A stretch of 64,000 nt of DNA from Mycobacterium sp. DL (GTDB lineage Bacteria; Actinomycetota; Actinomycetes; Mycobacteriales; Mycobacteriaceae). A program made the position numbers and the translations under genes. Location of the stretch: contig NZ_CP155796.1 of assembly GCF_039729195.1 (NCBI RefSeq), positions 3,782,001 through 3,846,000 on the forward strand. Reading direction: 5' to 3'. Below, piece after piece: positions 59,511 to 64,000 of the stretch (position 1 is the stretch's first letter; each line of letters starts with the position of its first letter). The notes under the pieces were generated by a model. It made no database searches, was not told the origin of the DNA, and was given only the letters and a program-made list of their open reading frames with translations.

Positions 59511-60386
59511 TCAGCCGAGCTCGGCCAGCCGGGGGACCGCGGGTGACATCGCGTCGATCCAGGCCGCAGGCGAACCGGTGCTCGGGGTGATGATCGCGGT
59601 GTGCACACCCAACCGTGCGTACTCGGCCATCGCCGTGACGAATTCGTCGATGCGATCAGGTGTGACATCGGGTTTGTGGGCCATCACGGTCTTGCGGATG
59701 CCGTCGTAGTCGCGGCCGGCGTCGTCGCAGTGGCGACGTAACACGTCGAGTTTGTGGGCGACCTCCTCGGGAGACGTCGCGACCAGATTGCACGCGTCGG
59801 CGTAGCGGGCCACCAGCCGCAGCGTCTTGCGCTCCCCGCCCCCGCCGATCAACACGGTGGGCTTGGTGATCGGCTGCGGGGAGCACAGTGTCTCCTCGAG
59901 GTGATAGTGCTCGCCCACAAACGGGCCGTTGTTGTCCGGATCCCACATCTGGTTGCAGATCTGCAGCGCCTCCTCGAGGCGTTCGAAGCGCTCGGACAAC
60001 GGCGGGAACGGGACGCCGAGGCCACGATGCTCACGCTCGAACCACGCGGCGCCGATGCCGAGCGCCGCGCGGCCGCCCGAGAGCACGTCGAGTGTCGTCA
60101 CGGTTTTGGCCAGCAGTCCCGGGTGGCGGTAGGTGACCCCGGTGACGAGAAGTCCGAGCGTGACCGACGACGTGTGTGCCGCCAGGTAGCCGAGGGTGGT
60201 GTAGCCCTCCAGCATGTTCGATTCGGCGGGCAATCCGGTCGGCTCGATCTGGAAGAAGTGATCCATGAAGGACAGCCAGGTCGCGCCTGCGGCCTCGGCG
60301 GCGGCGCCGACCTCAGCCAGTTCGCCCGCGATCGCGGTGGTCCCGCCGTCGATGTCGAAAATGGGTACGTGGAATCCAAGGTCCAT
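59511..60386 (-). CDS. LLM-class F420-dependent oxidoreductase
   Basis: A 291-residue luciferase-like TIM-barrel. 'LGFHVPIFDIDGGTTAIAGE', 'ATWLSFMDHFFQIEP', 'VTLGLLVTGVTYRHPGLLAK' (non-prolyl cis peptide region), 'RAALGIGAAWFEREHRGLGV' and 'TVLIGGGGERKTLRLVARYA' are the family landmarks for F420 binding. Mycobacteria encode dozens with diverse substrates. I chose ATG 60386, 16 bases after the MBL-fold gene; upstream frame would overlap it. Probably co-transcribed with it from a SoxR-type promoter. Confidence 0.9.
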   Translation of the reverse strand: MDLGFHVPIFDIDGGTTAIAGELAEVGAAAEAAGATWLSFMDHFFQIEPTGLPAESNMLEGYTTLGYLAAHTSSVTLGLLVTGVTYRHPGLLAKTVTTLDVLSGGRAALGIGAAWFEREHRGLGVPFPPLSERFERLEEALQICNQMWDPDNNGPFVGEHYHLEETLCSPQPITKPTVLIGGGGERKTLRLVARYADACNLVATSPEEVAHKLDVLRRHCDDAGRDYDGIRKTVMAHKPDVTPDRIDEFVTAMAEYARLGVHTAIITPSTGSPAAWIDAMSPAVPRLAELG

Positions 60387-60402
60387 GACCTGTTCCAAGG
60401 CG

Positions 60403-61053
60403 TCAGCGGCGGCGAGCATTCCCCACGGGCGCAGGAAGTCCGTCGAGCGCCTGTGCGACGTGATCCCGCCATTCGCCCGGGTTGATCCGATGCACTGCCG
60501 AGTCACCCTGGAAGGCGCTGGAGATGACCACGTCGGGTTCGAGTTCGGCGAGCACGCGCAGGCTGTCTGCCAGCGACTCCGCGTCGCTGATGCCCTCGAT
60601 GTAGCCGGCCCACCACCGGCCTTCGGGGTTGCGGATCAGGGTGTCGCCGGTGAACAGGTAGGTGCCCTCCGCGCCGGCGACCAGGTACGAGATGCTGCCC
60701 GGCGAATGCCCCGGTGTCGGGATGACCTCGACGCCGTTGTCGTCGGTGTGACGTCCGTCGAGTGGGACGTCGACGGGGTGGTGCCCGCTGATCTCGGCGA
60801 GTTCGGCCGCGGGTGCGTGCAGCGTCGAATGGAACTGCTGTGCAATGGTTTTGAGCATCGGCCCGGCCTCGTCGCGGTGTGAGAGGTACTGGTCCTCGAT
60901 GCCACCGAGTTCGACGAGTTCGTCGAACTCGGCGTCGGTGGCCGTCGAATAGAACAGCGCGTTCGGCCCCTTCCACAGGTATGCATGGGTGGTCAGGCCG
61001 GGGAACGGTGAATCCGTCTGCGTCTCCCAGAGATCGCTCAGTACTTTGTTCAT
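60403..61053 (-). CDS. Metallo-beta-lactamase-fold protein with altered metal motif
   Basis: A 216-residue MBL-fold protein. 'VIPTPGHSPGSISYLVAG' and 'GTYLFTGDTLIRNPEGRWWA' are conserved, as is C-terminal 'DVVISSAFQGDSAV'. The HxHxDH metal motif is replaced by 'YLSHRDEAGPMLK', and only one of the expected histidines remains. So hydrolase activity of the usual two-metal type is doubtful. First gene of the pair with the LLM enzyme; a MerR/SoxR-like operator is right upstream. Confidence 0.85.
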   Translation of the reverse strand: MNKVLSDLWETQTDSPFPGLTTHAYLWKGPNALFYSTATDAEFDELVELGGIEDQYLSHRDEAGPMLKTIAQQFHSTLHAPAAELAEISGHHPVDVPLDGRHTDDNGVEVIPTPGHSPGSISYLVAGAEGTYLFTGDTLIRNPEGRWWAGYIEGISDAESLADSLRVLAELEPDVVISSAFQGDSAVHRINPGEWRDHVAQALDGLPAPVGNARRR

Positions 61054-61068
61054 GCAGCCCAGGCTGCA

Positions 61069-61088
61069 ACCTCAACAATGGTTGAGGT
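61069..61088 (-). promoter_or_regulatory. SoxR-type operator and promoter of the MBL/LLM operon
   Basis: ACCTCAACAATGGTTGAGGT is a 20-base palindrome with the arms and spacing of the SoxR box (ACCTCAA-N6-TTGAGGT). On the minus strand TTGACC overlaps its 5' arm as a -35, and the -10 would fall just past the other arm, the layout of MerR-family promoters. It starts 16 bases upstream of the MBL-fold ATG. No soxR gene is in the window. Confidence 0.7.
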
Positions 61089-61109
61089 CAAGGGGGTTTT
61101 CCGAACTGG

Positions 61110-62084
61110 CTACGACACCAGTCCCTGCTCGATCAGCCACTCGCGGGCGACCAGTGCGGGATCGTCACCGTCGTTGTCCACCTTGGCGTTCAACTCGAGC
61201 ATCGTCTCATTGGTGAGCTTCGGGTTCAGCTGCGCGAAGATCTCCTCGAGTTCAGGGTGCGCGGCGAGCAGGTCGGTGGCGACGACCTCGGTGAGGTTGT
61301 ACAGCGGGAAGAACGCCTTGTCGTCCTCGAGGACTCTGAGGTCGAGAGCGGGGATGCGCCCGTCGGTGGTGAACACCTCGCCGAAGTTGCACACCCCGTC
61401 GGCGGTGGCGGTGTAGATGACGCCGGTGTCGAGCGTGACGACGTTGCCGAGGTCCGCCCGGGTCAGCCCGTAGGTCTGCAGCATCGGGACGAACCCGTCG
61501 TTGCGACTGGCGAATTCGCTTTCCACGCAGAAGGTCAGCTCTGATCTGTCGAGATTCGTCAGATCGGAGAGCGTGGCCACCCCGAGGCGCTCGGCGGCGT
61601 CCTCGCGGATCGCGAAGGCGTAGGTGTTGTTCATGGGGGCCGGCGGGAGCCAGGACAGTCCGTTGACCTGATCCGCGTCGTTCACCGCCTGCCACTGTGC
61701 GATCTCGCCCTTGATCGGTTGCTCGTTGCCCAGGTAGTTGATCCACCCGGTCCCCGTGTACTCCGGTGAGATGTTGGCATCACCGTTGAGCATGGCCTGC
61801 CGCACACCGAAACTTCCCGGCGTGTTGGTCAGGTTGGTGACATCGGCTCCGGCTGTGCTCAGGATGGTCGACAGCATGTTGCCGAGGATCAGCTGTTCGG
61901 TGAAGTCCTTGGCCGCGACGGTGATCGGCACCCCCTCGAGCGACTCGTAGTACTGGATCGACCCCGGTTCCGCGGCCAGCACCGCCCCACTGGCCGACCG
62001 CAGCCCACATCCGCCGAGCAAGACGACGCAGGCGACGGCGGCGATCACTCCGGGCCAGAAGCGCTTGCCGACGGTCGTGCGCAT
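61110..62084 (-). CDS. Second betaine/choline-type substrate-binding lipoprotein
   Basis: A 324-residue binding protein. Lipobox 'VACVVLLGGCGLR' (Cys26). Mature part: 'GVPITVAAKDFTEQLILGNM', 'LSTAGADVTNLTNTPGSFGV', 'ISPEYTGTGWINYLG', 'RNDGFVPMLQTYGLTRADLG'. It is of the OpuC/QAT family but far from the ProX at 30.6 kb. Substrate may be another quaternary amine or an unrelated solute. Last gene of a three-gene minus-strand operon; the start overlaps the permease stop (TGATG). Confidence 0.9.
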   Translation of the reverse strand: MRTTVGKRFWPGVIAAVACVVLLGGCGLRSASGAVLAAEPGSIQYYESLEGVPITVAAKDFTEQLILGNMLSTILSTAGADVTNLTNTPGSFGVRQAMLNGDANISPEYTGTGWINYLGNEQPIKGEIAQWQAVNDADQVNGLSWLPPAPMNNTYAFAIREDAAERLGVATLSDLTNLDRSELTFCVESEFASRNDGFVPMLQTYGLTRADLGNVVTLDTGVIYTATADGVCNFGEVFTTDGRIPALDLRVLEDDKAFFPLYNLTEVVATDLLAAHPELEEIFAQLNPKLTNETMLELNAKVDNDGDDPALVAREWLIEQGLVS

Positions 62085-62866
62085 CAGAGTCCCTTTGGCG
62101 CGGCGACGATTTCGACCACACGCGCCAACCAGTCGATGAACAATGCCAACGCGGCCACCAGGATGCCACCGACCAGGAGGGTGACGTTCTGCTGCAACTT
62201 GATCCCGGTCGTGATCAGCTGACCCAACCCGCCGCCGCCGGTGAACGACGCCAGCGCGGCGGTACCCACGATGAGTACCAACGCGGTCCGCACGCCGGCC
62301 ACGATCACGGCGAGCGCCAGCGGCAACTCGACGCGCAACAGCGTGGAGAACGCGGACATCCCCATGCCGCGGGCTGCTTCGACCAGGCGCGGGTCGACAC
62401 CGTCGAGGCCGGTCACCGTGTTGGCGATGATCGGCAGTGCGCCGTAGACCGTCAGCGCGACGATGGCACCGACCTGACCGATGCCGAAGAGCACCGCACC
62501 GAGTGCGATCAAACCGATCGCCGGCGCGGCCTGACCGAAACCTGCGACGGTGATGACCGGCTTCGAGTAGCGACGCATCGGTCCGCGGGTCAGCAGGATT
62601 CCGATCGGGATGGCGATCACGCACGTCAGCACCGTTGCCGCCAGGCTGATCGTCATGTGCTCGCGCAGCAGCGTCAACAGGTTCGGGATGCCCAGCGAGC
62701 GCTGCTCCGAGTCGGATACGTCGGCGACGTTGACATACACCAGCGCGCCCACGACGGCGACGACACACGCCAGTGGCTGAAACACCCAGCGGCCGAGACC
62801 GCGACGCCGGGGCTGCTCCGAGCCGGCGTCCGTCGCCGCGGGGACCTCGGGGATGACGGCCGTCAC
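62084..62866 (-). CDS. Second betaine-type ABC permease
   Basis: A 260-residue permease. Spans include 'PLACVVAVVGALVYVNVADV', 'ISLAATVLTCVIAIPIGILL', 'AIGLIALGAVLFGIGQVGAI' and 'VTLLVGGILVAALALFIDWL'; EAA loop 'EAARGMGMSAFSTLLRVELP'. An N-terminal hydrophilic stretch of 28 residues precedes the first span. Only one permease gene is seen here, so it may act as a homodimer, unlike ProW/ProZ. It overlaps the ATPase stop by four bases. Confidence 0.9.
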   Translation of the reverse strand: MTAVIPEVPAATDAGSEQPRRRGLGRWVFQPLACVVAVVGALVYVNVADVSDSEQRSLGIPNLLTLLREHMTISLAATVLTCVIAIPIGILLTRGPMRRYSKPVITVAGFGQAAPAIGLIALGAVLFGIGQVGAIVALTVYGALPIIANTVTGLDGVDPRLVEAARGMGMSAFSTLLRVELPLALAVIVAGVRTALVLIVGTAALASFTGGGGLGQLITTGIKLQQNVTLLVGGILVAALALFIDWLARVVEIVAAPKGL

Positions 62867-64000
62867 GTCACGGACTCCGCGGATCCGGCCGCGCTGGGCA
62901 TGCCGGACATCGCCTCCATGATGGTCTCGATCCGGATCACCCCGCGATAAGTGTTGCGGCGCCCCGTCACGACGACGACGCCGTGCGAGGAGGTGAGCAT
63001 GGCGTCGAGGGCATCGTTGAGAGTCGACGCGAGGCTCACTGCTTCGAGATCCTCGTCACGGCTCACTCCGGAGAGCGAATTCGGTTCCTGCAGTTCGGCT
63101 ATCGACAGCCATCTCTGTGGTCGGTCCTGGTCGTCGAGAACGATGACGTGCTCGCGGTCGATGGCCCGGGCGGCCCTGACCGCCTCGGCGGCGTCGCCAC
63201 CGACCCGCGCGACCGCGGCTTCGTGGAGTTCCACATCGCGCACCCGCGTCAGCGTCAGCTGCTTGAGAGCCGCACCGTGGCCGACGAAGTCGCTGACGAA
63301 GTCGTCGGCGGGGTTGGCGAGAATCTGTTCCGGGGTGTCGTACTGCACGATCCTCGAACCGACCTGCAGGATCGCGATGCGATCGCCGAGCTTGACGGCC
63401 TCGTCGAAGTCGTGTGTCACGAACACGATGGTCTTACGCAGTTCCTCCTGCAGTCGCAGCAGTTCGTCCTGCAGGCGCTGCCGGGTGATCGGGTCGACCG
63501 CGCCGAAGGGCTCATCCATCAGTAGCACCGGCGGGTCGGCGGCCAGCGCGCGTGCCACACCGATGCGCTGCTGCTGACCGCCGGAGAGTTCCCGCGGGTA
63601 GCGGTTCCGGTACTTTTCGGGCTCGAGGCTGACTAGGTCGAGCAGCTCGTCCACGCGGTCGGCGATGCGCTTCTTGTCCCACTTGAGCAGACGGGGGACG
63701 AGCGCGATGTTGTCGCCGACAGTGAGGTGGGGAAACAGACCCGCACCCTGGATGACGTAACCGATGTGGCGCCGGAGTTGGTCGGGGTCCTGACGGGTCA
63801 CGTCCTCGTCGCCGATCAGAATGCGGCCGGACGTCGGTTCGATGAGCCGGTTGATCATCTTCATCGTGGTGGTCTTGCCGCAACCGGAAGGCCCGACGAG
63901 CATCACGATCTCCCCGGCGGGAATCTCCAGGGTGACGTTGTCCACCGCCGGCACCGATTGCCCCTCGTACAGCTTGCTGACACCTTCCAGCAGGATGCGG
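62863..64000 (-). CDS. Second betaine-type ABC transporter ATPase (5' end outside window)
   Basis: At least 379 residues, continuing beyond the right edge: the frame is open through 'RILLEGVSKLYEGQSVPAVD', so the GTG at 63954 is not the true start. Walker A 'LVGPSGCGKTTTMKMINRLI', signature '[20 protein letters not shown]', Walker B 'VLLMDEPFGAVDP', switch 'VFVTHDFDEAVKL'. After the ATPase comes a CBS-like pair ('AIDREHVIVLDDQDRPQRWL', 'SSHGVVVVTGRRNTYRGVIR'), typical of osmoregulated OpuA/OpuC ATPases. First gene of the operon with the permease and binding protein. Confidence 0.93.
   Translation of the reverse strand, partial: RILLEGVSKLYEGQSVPAVDNVTLEIPAGEIVMLVGPSGCGKTTTMKMINRLIEPTSGRILIGDEDVTRQDPDQLRRHIGYVIQGAGLFPHLTVGDNIALVPRLLKWDKKRIADRVDELLDLVSLEPEKYRNRYPRELSGGQQQRIGVARALAADPPVLLMDEPFGAVDPITRQRLQDELLRLQEELRKTIVFVTHDFDEAVKLGDRIAILQVGSRIVQYDTPEQILANPADDFVSDFVGHGAALKQLTLTRVRDVELHEAAVARVGGDAAEAVRAARAIDREHVIVLDDQDRPQRWLSIAELQEPNSLSGVSRDEDLEAVSLASTLNDALDAMLTSSHGVVVVTGRRNTYRGVIRIETIMEAMSGMPSAAGSAESVT

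Overview
The window looks like a piece of a rapidly growing, environmental Mycobacterium/Mycolicibacterium chromosome. The DNA is GC-rich with many GTG/TTG starts. From about 8.4 kb to 36.9 kb the gene content follows the Mycobacterium tuberculosis Rv3752c-Rv3783 neighbourhood: rfbD-glfT1-rfbE-bpa, an Rv3778c-type aminotransferase fold, an Rv3777-type quinone oxidoreductase, echA21, hisC2, a 13E12/HNH protein, alkyl sulfatase, a FadE36-type phosphotransferase, proXVWZ, tyrA, tadA and tRNA-Ser genes. Species was not determined, and synteny statements come from knowledge of the M. tuberculosis map rather than a search.

1-4.4 kb is accessory DNA with plasmid-like or integrative-element character: a VOC protein, a MazF/ribbon-helix-helix toxin-antitoxin pair, a serine resolvase with a res-like site, a DUF3800 protein, and a ParA plus small partner module flanked by a 14-bp perfect palindrome and tandem repeats, followed by two small unknown proteins and a strong terminator. 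The left end of this island lies outside the window.

4.4-8.5 kb holds a deazaflavin-dependent (Ddn-like) reductase, a divergent MocR/PdxR regulator and AhpD-like pair, a kinase-like protein, a zinc-ribbon protein and a PPOX-fold protein. 8.5-11.5 kb is the minus-strand bpa-rfbE-glfT1-rfbD cluster, linking proteasome activation with galactan export and initiation. 11.9-17.7 kb carries the Rv3778c-, Rv3777-, echA21- and hisC2-type genes, with tRNA-Ser(TGA), tRNA-Ser(GCT) and tRNA-Arg(ACG) nearby. 18-23 kb carries a DinB-fold protein, a three-domain cNMP/thioredoxin-reductase-like protein, a phosphoesterase, and a 13E12/HNH protein whose start codon sits inside a LexA-type box. 23-30 kb has cupin, alkyl sulfatase, SDR, zinc metallopeptidase, histidine phosphatase, phosphotransferase and transglutaminase genes. 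30.5-34.1 kb is a complete betaine/choline-type ABC operon (proXVWZ), followed by a glycolipid-binding protein, tyrA, tadA with its partner and tRNA-Ser(CGA).

37-48 kb is more variable: an exported low-complexity protein, a His-rich membrane protein, CsbD, a mannitol-type PTS locus with a DeoR regulator and a divergent zinc dehydrogenase, DUF309, DUF5709, an NMO-like enzyme, a DHDPR-like dehydrogenase, small secreted proteins and two LpqH-like lipoproteins. 48-64 kb has tgt, P450, a LysR/SDR divergent pair, an amine oxidase, an amino-acid ABC importer whose binding protein and permease are fused, gluQ, a class III aminotransferase of the phospholyase type divergent from a kinase, an LLM/MBL pair behind a SoxR-type operator, and a second betaine-type ABC importer that runs off the right edge.

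Functional links inside the window: TadA and its substrate tRNA-Arg(ACG); Tgt and GluQ-RS, both acting on tRNA wobble queuosine; two separate osmolyte importers; and a kinase/phospholyase pair that could make up a short amino-alcohol or hydroxylysine catabolic route.
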